Below are positions 18,729-33,700 of a stretch of DNA of 64,000 nt, piece after piece. This DNA is from Microglena sp. YARC (Eukaryota; Chlorophyta; Chlorophyceae; Chlamydomonadales; Chlamydomonadaceae): the NCBI GenBank assembly GCA_022414725.1, contig CM039462.1:18213213-18277212 (forward strand). Direction: 5' to 3'. Under the pieces are notes generated by a model that was not told where the DNA came from, made no database searches, and was given only the letters and a program-made list of their open reading frames with translations. Within the stretch, counting starts at the first letter, position 1. Each line of letters opens with the position of its first letter. Both the position numbers and the translations under genes were made by a program.

Positions 18729-21700
18729 CGAGAGAGATTACAAAAACGAGTAACCGGTACAGAGCCAGAAGAAACCTAGAGGTTCGCGTGGAAAGATCAT
18801 TCGCCGCAAAGCCAACTGTCATGCAACATGACAACATTCGCGTTTCCACCGACCCTGAGCCATGCCTCAAACTCCCATCGCGGCTGGACTGCTACTTGCG
18901 CGCAACGTGCAAATTGCGCAATGCTAACTTCGAACTACGCAATTGAATTGAACTGGTGCGCTTCAAACTACTGAATCTGCAATGCTTGCTATTAATAGGC
19001 ATGCCTCAGTTCTGATCATTCGTTCTGCAGACCTGCGAAGCTTCAACAATTAATTACTATCACCCAAGTGGGTAACAGCACCCTGCGAACCTGTGGAGTT
19101 TGGACCAGCGCAGCTTTGAGCTAACGTGCTCTGAACTAGGGCCCATCGCCTGCAACTGCGCTGGACGTGGTTACTTGCGAACGTGCGAAATTGAGCATTG
19201 CTGACCTTCGAACTGGCGGAATTGATAAGGTTAGTGCAGTTCCGACCCCCGTCTCAGCCAAAGTGACTTGCTATTTATAGCTACTAAGTACCGCATCGTT
19301 CTTCTGCGGAGCTGCGAAGCTACAAAAGTAAGAACTAACTCGCTACCAAGAAGGTGACACTACTGAGAAGCTGCAGAGCTTCGACAACCGCAGCTTTCAG
19401 ATTCGTGCTTCGACCTAGGGGGCACGGCATTGCACAATGGTAGCCACTAATCCATTCTCCATGGCCAGGCGCACTCTTAGGCCCAGCCATTCCAAATCAT
19501 GGGCAGAGCGGCTATTGAGACCCTATGCTCACCTATTCTCCAAAGCACATGCCACATGCGCTCCGTCAAACTGCGCTACAGTTCGTGTCATACCTCACAA
19601 CGCATAACCGCCACCCGGCAGCCCAATGCATGCCGACCCACGCTACAGGCATCCACCCCGACACACCGACCACCCCTCGCGTCGGGTCAGCCCAGACCGG
19701 AACGGCTCATACTGCCCAGCCCACACATGCAACACCTTCTCAAAATCCCCTAAAATTAACCGACCTCTGATTGGTCTCTATTTTTTCTGCATCAAATTAT
19801 TACATCTAAAGCCAACCTTCATGTATGCTCTGCATGACAGTAGAGGCACGTTCCAATACTGCTTTAAATAGCAACACTGCAAAATGTCCTTATTTGTTTG
19901 TTTGTTACTTTGTTGTTACTTGAAAGCAACAAGGCTACAACATAAGTACATAACCGACCGCCGTACATAAGCTTATAATTCCAAAAACCAATAGCACAGG
20001 GGGGCGGTCAATATAGTTACCGCCCTCAATGTAGGACGAGACTCAGAGTTACACGAGTCACACAAATTGTCAAGGGGGGGCCGAACCAACTAGTGTAACA
20101 AAAACGAGTAACCGGATGCAGCAGCCATGAAGAACCTAGAAGGTTCGCGTGAAAATAACCATTCCCGCAAGCCAACTGTCCATGCAACATGCAACATTCG
20201 CGTTTCCGTCCGACCCTGAGCCATCGCCTGCAAACTCCCATCGCCCGCTGGAACCTGCTACTTGCGCGCAACGTGCAAATTGCGCAAATGCTAACTTCGA
20301 ACTACGCAATTGAATTGAACTGGTGCTCTTCAACCTCTGAATCTGCCAATCTTGCTATTAATAGCATGCCTCAGTTACTGATCATTCGTTCTGCAGACCT
20401 GCGAAGCTTCAAAATTAATTACATCAGCCCAAGTGGGTAACACCACCCTGCGAACCTGTGGAGTTTTGGACCAGCGCAGCTTTGAGCTACGTGCTCTGAC
20501 CTAGGGGCCCATCGCCTGCAACCTGCTGAGACGTGGTACTTGCAAACGTGGAAATTGAGCATGATGCTGACCTTCGAACTGCGGATTGATAAGTGGTGCA
20601 CTTTCCGACCCCGTCTCAGCCAAAGTGACTTGCTATTTATAGCTACCTAAGTACCAATCGTTCCTTCTGCGGAGCTGCGAAGCTACACAAGTAAGAACTA
20701 AACTCGCTACCCCAAGAAGGTGACACTACCCCTGAGAAGCTGCAGAGCTTCGACCAACGCAGCTTTCAGATTCGTGCTTCGACCTAGGGGCAGCGGCGTT
20801 GCACAATGGTAGCCACTAATCCTCCATTCTCCATGGCCAGGCGCAACTCTGGCCCAGCCATTCCAAATCATGGCAGAGCGGCTATTGAGACCTATGCTCA
20901 CCCCACGGTATTCTCCCAAAGCACATGCCACATGCGCTCCCAAACTGCGCTACATTCGTGTCATACCCTCACAACGCATAACGCACCGGCCACCCGGGCC
21001 AGCCCAATGCATGCCGAACCCACGCAAACAGGCATCCACCCGACACACCGACACCCCTCGCGTCGGGTCAGGCCCAGACCGGAACGGCTCATACTGCCCA
21101 GCCCACACATGCAACACCTTCTCAAAATCCTAAAATTAACCGACCTCTGATTGGTCTCATTTTTTCTGCAAATCAAATTATTACACTAAAGCCAACTTCA
21201 TGTATGCTCTGCATGACAGTAGAGGCACGTTCAATACTGCTTTAAATAGCAACACTGCAAAATGTACTTATTTGTTTGTTTGTTACTTTGTTGTTTACTT
21301 TTGAAAGCAACAAGGCTACAACATAAGTACATAACCGACCCGCCCGTACATAAGCTTATAATTCCAAAAACCAACAGCACAGGGGGCGGTCAATATCGTT
21401 ACCGCGCCTCAATGTAGGAGAGACTCAAGATCTTACACCGAGTCACTCAAACTCAAAAATTGTCAACGGGGGCCGACAACTAGTGTAACAAAAACGAGTA
21501 ACCGGATGAAGAGCCATGAAGAACCTAGAGGGTTCGCGTGGAAAGATCCATTCCGCCGCAAGCCACTGGTCCATGCAACATGCAACATTCGCGTTTCCGT
21601 CCGACCCTGAGCCAATCGCCTGCAAACTCCCATCGCGGCTGGACCTGCTACTTGCGCGCAACGTGCAAATTGCGCAAATGCTAACTTCGAACTACGCAAT

Positions 21701-24700
21701 TGAATTGAACTGGTGCCTCTTCCAACCTCTGAATCTGCCAATCTTGCTATTAATAGCATGCCTCTGGTACTGATCATTCGTTCTGCAGACCTGCGAAGCT
21801 TCAAAATTAATTACTATCAGCCCAAGTGGGTAACACCACCCTGCGAACCTGTGGAGTTTGGACGCAGCGCAGCTTTGAGCTACGTGCTCTGACCTAGGGG
21901 CCCATCGCCTGCAACCTGCTGGACGTGGCTACTTGCGAACGTGGAAATTGAGCATATGCTGACCTTCGAACTGCGGAATTTGATAACTGGTGCACTTCCG
22001 ACCCCCGTCTCAGCCAAAGTGACTTGCTATTTATAGCTACCTAAGTACCAATTCGTTCCTTCTGCGGAGCTGCGAAGCTAACACAAGTAAGAACTAACTC
22101 GCTACCCAAGAAGGTGACACTACCCTGAGAAGCTGCAGAGCTTCGACCAACGCAGCTTCAGATTCGTGCTTCGACGCTAGGGGGCAGCGGCATTGCACAA
22201 TGGTAGCCACTTATCTCCATTCTCCATGGCCAGGCGCAACGTCTAGGCCCAGCCATTCCAAATCATGGGCAGAGCGGCTATCTGAGACCTATGCTCATAT
22301 TCTCCGCAAAGCACATGCCACATGCGCTCAAACTGCGCTACATTCGTGTCATACCCGCACACGCATAACCACCCGGCCAGCCCGGGCCCCAATGCATGCC
22401 GACCCCACGCTAACAGGCATCCACCCGAACACCCGACCACCCCCCGCGTCGTCAGGGTGCACGGCTCATACTGCCCAGCCCACACATGCAACACCTTCTC
22501 AATCCCCTAAAATTAACCGACCTCTGATTGGTCTCATTTTTTCTGCATCAAATTATTACACTAAAGCCAACCTTCATGTATGCTCTGCATGACAGTAGAG
22601 GCACGTTCAATACTGGCTTTAAATAGCAACACTGCAAAATGTCCCTTATTTGTTTGTTTGTTACTTTGTTGTTACTTTGAAAGCAACAAGGCTACAACAT
22701 AAGTACATAACCGACCGCCCATACATAAGCTTATAATTCCAAAACCAACAGCTCAGGGGGCGGTCAATATGTTACCGCCCTCAATGTAGGAGAGACTCAA
22801 GAGTTACACCGAGTCACTCAAACTCAAAAATTGTCAAGGGGGCCGACCAACTAGTGTAACAAAACGAGTAACCGGATGCAAGAGCCATGAAGAACCTAAG
22901 GGTTGCGTGGAAATAATCCATCCGCCGCAAGCCAACTGTCCATGCAACATGCAACATTCGCGTTTCCGTCCGACCCTGAGCCATCGCCTGCAAACTCCCA
23001 TCGCGGCTGGACCTGCTACTTGCGCGCAACGTGCAAATTGCGCAAATGCTAACTTCGAACTACGCAAATTGAATTGAACTGGTGCCTTCCAACCTCTGAA
23101 TCTGCCAATCTTGCTATTAATAGCATGCCTCAGTCCTGATCATTCGTTTGCAGACCTGCGAAGCTTCAAAATTAATTACTATCAGCCCAAGTGGGTAACA
23201 CCACCCTGCGAACCTGTGGAGTTGGACCAGCGCAGCTTTGAGCTACGTGCTCTGACCTAGGGGCCCATCGCCTGCAACCTGCTGGACGTGGCTACTTGCG
23301 AACGTGGAAATTGAGCATATGCTGACCTTCGAACTGCGGAATTGATAACTGGTGCACTTCGACCCCGTCTCAGCCAAAGTGACTTGCTATTTATAGCTAC
23401 CTAAGTACAATCGTTCCTTCTGCGGAGCTGCGAAGCTACCAACAAGTAAGAACTAACTCGCTACCCAAGAAGGTGACACTAAGTACCTGAGAAGCTGCAG
23501 AGCTTCGACCAACGCAGCTTTCAGATTCGTGCTTCGACCTAGGGGGCAGCGGCGTTGCACAATGGTAGCCACTTATGTTCCATTCTCCATGGCCAGGCGC
23601 AACTCTAGGCCCAGCCATTCCAAATCATGGGCAGAGCGGCTATTGAGACCCTATGCTCACCCACGGTATTCTCCAAAGCACATGCCACATGCGCTCCCAA
23701 ACTGCGCTACATTCGTGTCATACCCACACAACGCATAACCCGGCCAGCCCGGCCCCAATGCATGCCGACCCACGCTACAGCATCCACCCCGACACACCGA
23801 CCCCCCCTCGGGTCGGTCAGGCCCAGACCGGAACGGCTCATACTGCCCAGCCACACACATGCAACACTTCTCAAAATCCCTAAAATTAAACCGACCTCTG
23901 ATTGGTCTCATTTTTTCTGCATCAAATTATTACACTAAAGCCAAGCTTCAATGTATGCTCTGCATGACAGTAGAGGGCAGTTCAATACTGCTTTACTTTA
24001 AATAGCAACACTGCAAAATGTCCCTTATTTGTTTGTTTGTTACTTTGTTGTTACTTTGAAAGCAACAAGGCTACAACATAAGTACATAATGACCGCCCGT
24101 ACATAAGCTTATAATTCCAAAAACCAACAGCACAGGGGGCGGTCAATATAGTTACCGCCCTCAATGTAGGAGAGACTCAAGAGTTACACCGAGTCACTCA
24201 AACTCAAAAATGTCAAAGGGGGCCGACCAACTAGTGTAACAAAAACGAGTAACCGGATGCAGAGCCATGAAGAACCTAAGGGTTCGCGTGGAAGATCCAT
24301 CCGCCGCAAGCCAACTGTCCATGCAACATGCAACATTCGCGTTTCCGTCCGACCCTGAGCCATCGCCTGCAAACTCCATCGCGGCTGGACCTGCTACTTG
24401 CGCGCAACGTGCAAATTGCGCAAATGCTAACTTCGAACTACGCAATTGAATTGAACTGGTGCTCTTCAACCTCTGAATCTGCCAATCTTGCTATTAATAG
24501 GCATGCCTCAGTTACTGATCATTCGTTTCTGCAGACCTGCGAAGCTTCAAATTAATTACTATCAGCAAGTGGGTAACACCACCCTGCGAACCTGTGGAGT
24601 TTGGACCAGCGCAGCTTTGAGCTACGTGCTCTGACCTAGGGGCCCATCGCTGCAACCTGCTGGACGTGTACTTGCGACGTGGAAATTGAGCATATGCTGA

Positions 24701-27700
24701 CCTTCGAACTGCGGAATTGATAACTGGTGCACTTCCGACCCCCGTCTCAGCCAAAGTGACTTGCTATTTATAGCTACCTAAGTACCAAATCGTTCCTTCT
24801 GCGGAGCTGCGAAGCTACACAAGTAAGAATAACTCGCTACCCAAGAAGGTGACACACTACCCTGAGAAGCTGCAGAGCTTCGAACCAACGCAGCTTTCAG
24901 ATTCTGCTTCGACCTAGGGGGCAGCGGCGTTGCACAATGGTAGCCACTTATCTCCATTCTCCATGGCCAGGCGCACTCTAGGCCCAGCCATTCCAAATCA
25001 TGGGCAGAGCGGCTAATTGAGACCCTATGCTCACCTATCTCCAAAGCACATGCCACATGCGTCCCAAACTGCGCTACATTCGTGTCATACCTCACAACGC
25101 ATAACCACCCGGGCAGCACCCAATGCATGCCGACCACGCTACAGGCATCCACCCCGACACACCCGACCACCCCTCGCGTCGGGTCAGGCCCAGACCGGAA
25201 CGGCTCATACTGCCCAGCCCACACATGCAACACCTTCTCAAAATCCCCTAAAATTAACCCGACCTCTGATTGGTCTCATTTTTTCTGCATCAAATTATTA
25301 CATTCTAAAGCCAACCTTCATGTATGCTCTGCATGACAGTAGAGGCACGTTCAATACTGCTTTAAATAGCAAACACTGCAAAAATGTCCCTTATTTGTTT
25401 GTTTGTTACTTTGTTGTTACTTTGAAAGCAACAAGGCTACAACATAAGTACATAACCGACCGCCCGTACATAAGCTTATAATTCCAAAAACCAACAGCAC
25501 AGGGGGCGGTCAATATAGTTACCGCCCTCAATGTAGGAGAGACTCAAGAGTTACACCGAGTCCACTCAAACTCAAAAATTGTCAAAAGGGGGGCCGACCA
25601 ACTAGTGTACAAAAACGAGTAACCGGATGCAGAGCCATGAAGAACCTAGAGGGTTCGCGTGGAAAGATCCATTCCGCCGCAAGCCAACTGTCCAATGCAA
25701 CATGCAACATTCGCGTTTCCATCCGACCTGAGCCATCGCCTGCAAACTCCATCGCGGCTGGACCTGCTACTTGCGCGCAACGTGCAAATTGCGCAAATGC
25801 TAACTTCGAACTACGCAATTGAATTGAACTGGTGCCCTTCCAACCTCTGAATCTGCCAATCTTGCTATTAATAGCATGCCTCAGTTCTGATCATTCGTTC
25901 TGCAGACCTGCGAAGCTTCAACATTAATTACTATCAGCCCAAGTGGGTAACACCACCTGCGAACCTGTGGAGTTTGGACCAGCGCAGCTTTGAGCTACGT
26001 GCTCTGACCTAGGGGCCCATCGCCTGCAACCTGCTGGACGTGGTACTTGCGAACGTGGAAATTGAGCATATGCTGACCTTCGAACTGGCGGAATTGGATA
26101 CTGGGCAGTTCCGACCCCCGTCTCAGCCAAAGTGACTTGCTATTTATAGCTACCTAAGTACCAATCGTTCCTTCTGCGGAGCTGCGAAGCTACACAAGTA
26201 AGAACTAACTAGCTACCCAAGAAGGTGACACTACCCTGAGAAGCTGCATAGCTTCGACCAACGCAGCTTTCAGATTCGTGCTTCGACTAGGGGGCAGCGG
26301 CGATTGCACAATGGTAGCCACTTATCTCCATTCTCCATGGCCAGGCGCACTCTAGGCCCAGCCATTCCAAATCATGGGCAGAGCGGCTATTGAGACCCTA
26401 TGCTCACTATTCTCCAAAGCACATGCCACATGCGCTCTCAAACTGCGCTACATTCGTGTCATACCCACACAACGCATAACCACCCGGCCAGCCCGGGCCA
26501 GCCCAATGCATGCCGACCCACGCTACAGGCATCCACCCGACACACCCGACCACCCCCTCGCGTCGAGTCAGGCCCAGACCGGAACGGCTCATACTGCCCA
26601 GCCCACACATGCAGCACCTTCTCAAAATCCCCTAAAATTAACCCGACCTCTGATTGGTCTCATTTTTTCTGCATCAAATTATTACAATCTAAAGCCAACC
26701 TTCATGTATGCTCTGCATGACAGTAGAGGCACGTTCAATACTGCTTTAAACAGCAACACTGCAAAATGTCCCTTATTTGTTTGTTTGTTACTTTGTTTGT
26801 TACTTTGAAAAGCAACAAGGCTACAACATAAGTACATAACCGACCGCCCGTACATAAGCTTATAATCCAAAAACAAACAGCACAGGGGGCGGTCAATATA
26901 GTTACCGCCTCAATGTAGGAGAGACTCAAGAGTTACACCGAGTCACTCAAACTCAAAAATTGTCAAAGGGGCCGACCAACTAGTGTAACAAAAACGAGTA
27001 ACCGGATGCAGAGCCATGAAGAACCTAGAGGGTTTGCGTGGAAAGATCCATCGCCGCAAGCCAACTGTCCATGCAACATGCAACATTCGCGTTTCCATCC
27101 GACCCTGAGCCATCGCCTGCAAACTCCCATCGCGGCTGACCTGCTACTTGCGCGCAACGTGCAAATTGCGCAAATGCTAACTTCGAACTACGCAATTGAA
27201 TTGAACTGGTGCCTTCCAACCTCTGAATCTGCCAATCTTGCTATTAATAGCATGCCTCAGTCTGATCATTCGTTCTGCAGACCTGCGAAGCTTCAACATT
27301 AATTACTATCAGCCAAGTGGGTAACACCACCCTGCGAACCTGTGGAGTTTGGACCAGCGCAGCTTTGAGCTACGTGCTCTGACCTAGGGGCCCATCGCCT
27401 GCAACCTGCTGGACGTGGTACTTCGCGAACGTGGAAATTGAGCATATGCTGACCTTCGAACTGCGGAATTGATAACTGTAGTGCAGTTCCGACCCCCGTC
27501 TCAGCCAAAGTGACTTGCTATTTATAGCTACCTAAGTACCAATCGTTCCTTCTGCGGAGCTGCGAAGCTACACAAGTAAGAACTAACTCGCTACCCAAGA
27601 AGGTGACACTACCCTGAGAAGCTGCAGAGCTTCGACCAACGCAGCTTTCAGATTCGTGCTTCGACCTAGGGGGCAGCGGCATTGCACAATGGTAGCCACT

Positions 27701-30700
27701 TATCTCCATTCTCCATGGCCAGGCGCAACGTCTTAGGCCCAGCCATTCAAATCATGGGCAGAGCGGCTATTGAGACCCTATGCTCACCTATTCTCCCAAA
27801 GCACATGCCACATGCGCTCTCAAACTGCGCTACATTCGTGTCATACCCTCACAACGCATAACCACCCGGCCAGCCCGGGGCCAGCCCAATGCATGCCGAC
27901 CCACGCTACAGGCATCCACCCCGACACACCCGACCACCCCTCGCGTCGAGTCAGGCCAGACCGGAACGGCTCATACTGCCCAGCCCACACATGCAAGCAC
28001 CTTCTCAAAATCCCCTAAAATTAACCCGACCTCTGATTGGTCTCATTTTTTCTGCATCAAATTATTACAGCTAAAGCCAACCTTCATGTATGCTCTGCAT
28101 GACAGTAGAGGCACGTTCAATACTGCTTTAAATAGCAACACTGCAAAATGTCCCTTATTTGTTTGTTTGTTTACTTTGTTGTTACTTTGAAAGCAACAAG
28201 GCTACAACATAAGTACATAACCGACCGCCGTACATAAGCTTATAATTCCAAAAACAACAGCACAGGGGGCGGTCAATATAGTTACCGCCTCAATGTAGGA
28301 GAGACTCAAGAGTTACACCGAGTCACTCAAACTCAAAAATTGTCAAAAGGGGGCCGACCAACTAGTGTAACAAAAACGAGTAACCGGATGCAGAGCCATG
28401 AAGAACCTAGAGGGTTTGCGTGGAAAGATCCATCGCCGCAAGCCAACTGTCCATGCAACATGCAACATTCGCGTTTCCGTCCGACCCTGAGCCATCGCCT
28501 GCAAACTCCCATCGCGGCTGGACCTGCTACTTGCGCGCAACGTGCAAATTGCGCAAATGCTAACTTCGAACTACGCAATTGAATTGAACTGGTGCCCTTC
28601 CAACCTCTGAATCTGCCAATCTTGCTATTAATAGCATGCCTCAATACTGATCATTCGTTCTTGCAGACCTGCGAAGCTTCAACATTAATTACTATCAGCC
28701 CAAGTGGGTAACACCACCCTGCGAACCTGTGGAGTTTGGACCAGCGCAGCTTTGAGCTACGTGCTCTGACCTAGGGGCCCATCGCCTGCAACCTGCTGGA
28801 CGTGGTACTGCGAACGTGGAAATTGAGCATATGCTGACCTTCGAACTGCGGAATTGATAAGTAGTGCACTTCCGACCCCCGTCTCAGCCAAAGTGACTTG
28901 CTATTTATAGCTACCTAAGTACCAATCGTTCCTTCTGCGGAGCTGCGAAGCTACACAAGTAAGAACTAACTCGCTACCCAAGAAGGTGACACTACCCTGA
29001 GAAGCTGCAGAGCTTCGACCAACGCAGCTTTCAGATTCGTGCTTCGACCTAGGGGGCAGCGGCATTGCACAATGGTAGCCACTTATCTCCATTCTCCATG
29101 GCCAGGCGCAACGTCTAGGCCCAGCCATTCCAATCATGGGCAGAGCGGCTATTGAGACCCTATGCTCACCTATTCTCCCAAAGCACAGGCCACTTGCGCT
29201 CTCAAACTGCGCTACATTCGTGTCATACCCTCACAACGCATAACCACCCGGCCAGCCCGGGCCAGCCCAATGCATGCCGACCCACGCTACAGGCATCCAC
29301 CCCGACACACCGACCACCCCCTCGCGTCGGGTCAGGCCCAGACCGGAACGGCTCATACTGCCCAGCCCACACATGCAACACCTTCTCAAAATCCCCTAAA
29401 ATTAACCCGACCTCTGATTGGTCTCATTTTTTCTGCATCAAATTATTACATCTAAAGCCAACCTTCATGTATGCTCTGCATGACAGTAAAGGCACGTTCA
29501 ATACTGCTTTAAATAGCAACACTGCAAAATGTCCCTTATTTGTTTGTTTGTTACTTTGTTGTTACTTTGAAAGCAACAAGGCTACAACATAAGTACATAA
29601 CCGACCGCCCGTACATAAGCTTATAATTCCAAAAACAACAGCACAGTGGCGGTCAATATAGTTACCGCCCTCAATGTAGGAGAGACTCAAGAGTTACACC
29701 GAGTCACTCAAACTCAAAAATTGTCAAAAGGGGGCCGACCAACTAGTGTAACAAAAACGAGTAACCGGATGCAGAGCCATGAAGAACCTAGAGGGTTTGC
29801 GTGGAAAGATCCATCCGCCGCAAGCCAACTGTCCATGCAACATGCAACATTCGCGTTTCCATCCGACCCTGAGCCATCGCCTGCAAACTCCCATCGCGGC
29901 TGGACCTGCTACTTGCGCGCAACGTGCAAATTGCGCAATGCTAACTTCGAACTACGCAATTGAATTGAACTGGTGCCTTCCAACCTCTGAATCTGCCAAT
30001 CTTGCTATTAATAGCATGCCTCAGTTCTGATCATTCGTTCTGCAGACCTGCGAAGCTTCAACATTAATTACTATCAGCCCAAGTGGGTAACACCACCCTG
30101 CGAACCTGTGGAGTTTGGACCAGCGCAGCTTTGAGCTACGTGCTCTGACCTAGGGGCCCATCGCCTGCAACCTGCTGGACGTGGTACTTGCGAACGTAGA
30201 AATTGAGCATATGCTGACCTTCGAACTGCGGAATTGATAAGTAGTGCACTTCCGACCCCCGTCTCAGCCAAAGTGACTTGCTATTCATAGCTACCTAAGT
30301 ACCAATCGTTCCTTCTGCGGAGCTGCGAAGCTACACAAGTAAGAACTAACTAGCTACCCAAGAAGGTGACACTACCCTGAGAAGCTGCAGAGCTTCGACC
30401 AACGCAGCTTTCAGATTCGTGCTTCGACCTAGGGGCAGCGGCATTGCACAATGGTAGCCACTTATCTCCATTCTCCATGGCCAGGCGCACGTCTAGGCCC
30501 AGCCATTCCAAATCATGGCAGAGCGGCTATTGAGACCCTATGCTCACCTATTCTCCCAAAAGCACATGCCACATGCGCTCTCAAACTGCGCTACATTCGT
30601 GTCATACCCCTCACAACGCATAACACCCGGCCAGCCCGGGCCAGCCCAATGCATGCCGACCCACGCTACAGGCATCCACCCCGACACACCCGACCACCCC

Positions 30701-33700
30701 CTCGCGTCGGGTCAGGCCCAGACCGGAACGGCTCATACTGCCAGACCCACACATGCAACACCTTCTCAAAATCCCCTAAAATTAACCCGACCTCTGATTG
30801 GTCTCATTTTTTCTGCATCAAATTATTACATCTAAAGCCAACCTTCATGTATGCTCTGCATGACAGTAGAGGCATGTTCAATACTGCTTTAAATAGCAAC
30901 ACTGCAAAATGTCCCTTATTTGTTTGTTTGTTACTTAGTTGTTACTTTGAAAGCAACAAGGCTACAACATAAGTACATAACCGACCGCCCGTACATAAGC
31001 TTATAATTCCAAAAACCAACAGCACAGGGGGCGGTCAATATAGTTTACCGCCCTCAATGTAGGAGAGACTCAAGAGTTACACCGAGTCACTCAAACTCAA
31101 AAAATTGTCAAAAGGGGGCCGACCAACTAGTGTAACAAAAACGAGTAACCGGATGCAGAGCCATGAAGAACCTAGAGGGTTTGCGTGGAAAGATCCATCC
31201 GCCGCAAGCCAACTGTCCATGCAACATGCAACATTCGCGTTTCCATCCGACCCTGAGCCATCGCCTGCAAACTCCCATCGCGGCTGGACCTGCTACTTGC
31301 GCGCAACGTGCAAATTGCGCAAATGCTAACTTCGAACTACGCAATTGAATTGAACTGGTGCCCTTCCAACCTCTGAATCTGCCAATCTTGCTATTAATAG
31401 CATGCCTCAGTTCTGATCATTCGTTCTGCAGACCTGCGAAGCTTCAACATTAATTACTATCAGCCCAAGTGGGTAACACCACCCTGCGAACCTGTGGAGT
31501 TTGGACCAGCGCAGCTTTGAGCTACGTGCTCTGACCTAGGGGCCCATCGCCTGCAACCTGCTGGACGTGTACTCGCGAACGTGGAAATTGAGCATATGCT
31601 GACCTTCGAACTGCGGAATTGATAAGTAGTGCAGTTCCGACCCCCGTCTCAGCCAAAGTGACTTGCTATTTATAGCTACCTAAGTACCAATCGTTCCTTC
31701 TGCGGAGCTGCGAAGCTACACAAGTAAGAACTAACTCGCTACCCAAGAAGGTGACACTACCCTGAGAAGCTGCAGAGCTTCGACCAACGCAGCTTTCAGA
31801 TTCGTGCTTCGACCTAGGGGGCAGCGGCATTGCACAATGGTAGCCACTTATCTCCATTCTCCATGGCCAGGCGCACGTCTAGGCCCAGCCATTCCAAATC
31901 ATGGGCAGAGCGGCTATTGAGACCCTATGCTCACCTATTCTCCCAAAGCACATGCCACTTGCGCTCTCAAACTGCGCTATATTCGTGTCATACCCTCACA
32001 ACGCATAACCACCCGGCCAGCCCGGGCCAGCCCAATGCATGCCGACCCACGCTACAGGCATCCACCCCGACACACCCGACCACCCCCTCGCGTCGGGTCA
32101 GGCCCAGACCGGAACGGCTCATACTGCCCAGCCCACACATGCAACACCTTCTCAAAATCCCCTAAAATTAACCCGACCTCTGATTGGTCTCATTTTTTCT
32201 GCATCAAATTATTGCATCTAAAGCCAACCTTCATGTATGCTCTGCATGACAGTAAAGGCACGTTCAATACTGCTTTAAATAGCAACACTGCAAAATGTCC
32301 CTTATTTGTTTGTTTGTTACTTTGTTGTTACTTTGAAAGCAACAAGGCTACAACATAAGTACATAACCGACCGCCCGTACATAAGCTTATAATTCCAAAA
32401 ACAAACAGCACAGGGGGCGGTCAATATAGTTACCGCCCTCAATGTAGGAGAGACTCAAGAGTTACACCGAGTCACTCAAACTCAAAAAATTGTCAAAAGG
32501 GGGCCGACCAACTAGTGTAACAAAAACGAGTAACCGGATGCAGAGCCATGAAGAACCTAGAGGGTTCGCGTGGAAAGATCCATCCGCCGCAAGCCAACTG
32601 TCCATGCAACATGCAACATTCGCGTTTCCATCCGACCCTGAGCCATCGCCTGCAAACTCCCATCGCGGCTGGACCTGCTACTTGCGCGCAACGTGCAAAT
32701 TGCGCAAATGCTAACTTCGAACGACGCAATTGAATTGAACTGGTGCCCTTCCAACCTCTGAATCTGCCAATCTTGCTATTAATAGCATGCCTCAGTTCTG
32801 ATCATTCGTTCTGCAGACCTGCGAAGCTTCAACATTAATTACTATCAGCCCAAGTGGGTAACACCACCCTGCGAACCTGTGGAGTTTGGACCAGCGCAGC
32901 TTTGAGCTACGTGCTCTGACCTAGGGGCCCATCGCCTGCAACCTGCTGGACGTGGTACTTGCGAACGTAGAAATTGAGCATATGCTGACCTTCGAACTGC
33001 GGAATTGATAAGTAGTGCAGTTCCGACCCCCGTCTCAGCCCAAGTGACTTGCTATTCATAGCTACCTAAGTACCAATCGTTCCTTCTGCGGAGCTGCGAA
33101 GCTACACAAGTAAGAACTAACTAGCTACCCAAGAAGGTGACACTACCCTGAGAAGCTGCAGAGCTTCGACCAACGCAGCTTTCAGATTCGTGCTTCGACC
33201 TAGGGGGCAGCGGCATTGCACAATGGTAGCCACTTATCTCCATTCTCCATGGCCAGGCGCACGTCTAGGCCCAGCCATTCCAAATCATGGGCAGAGCGGC
33301 TATTGAGACCCTTTGCTCACCTATTCTCCCAAAGCACATGCCACATGCGCTCTCAAACTGCGCTACATTCGTGTCATACCCTCACAACGCATAACCACCC
33401 GGCCAGCCCGGGCCAGCCAATGCATGCCGACCCACGCTACAGGCATCCACCCCGACACACCCGACCACCCCCTCGCGTCGGGTCAGGCCCAGACCGGAAC
33501 GGCTCATACTGCCCAGCCCACACATGCAACACCTTCTCAAAATCCCCTAAAATTAACCCGACCTCTGATTGGTCTCATTTTTTCTGCATCAAATTATTAC
33601 ATCTAAAGCCAACCTTCATGTATGCTCTGCATGACAATAGAGGCATGTTCAATACTGCTTTAAATAGCAACACTGCAAAATGTCCCTTATTTGTTTGTTT

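Noticed and set aside
17536..18870. 444-codon minus-strand open frame
   Set aside because: It runs through the 1000-N gap, and both ends are repeat sequence. It is open only because N is not read as stop.
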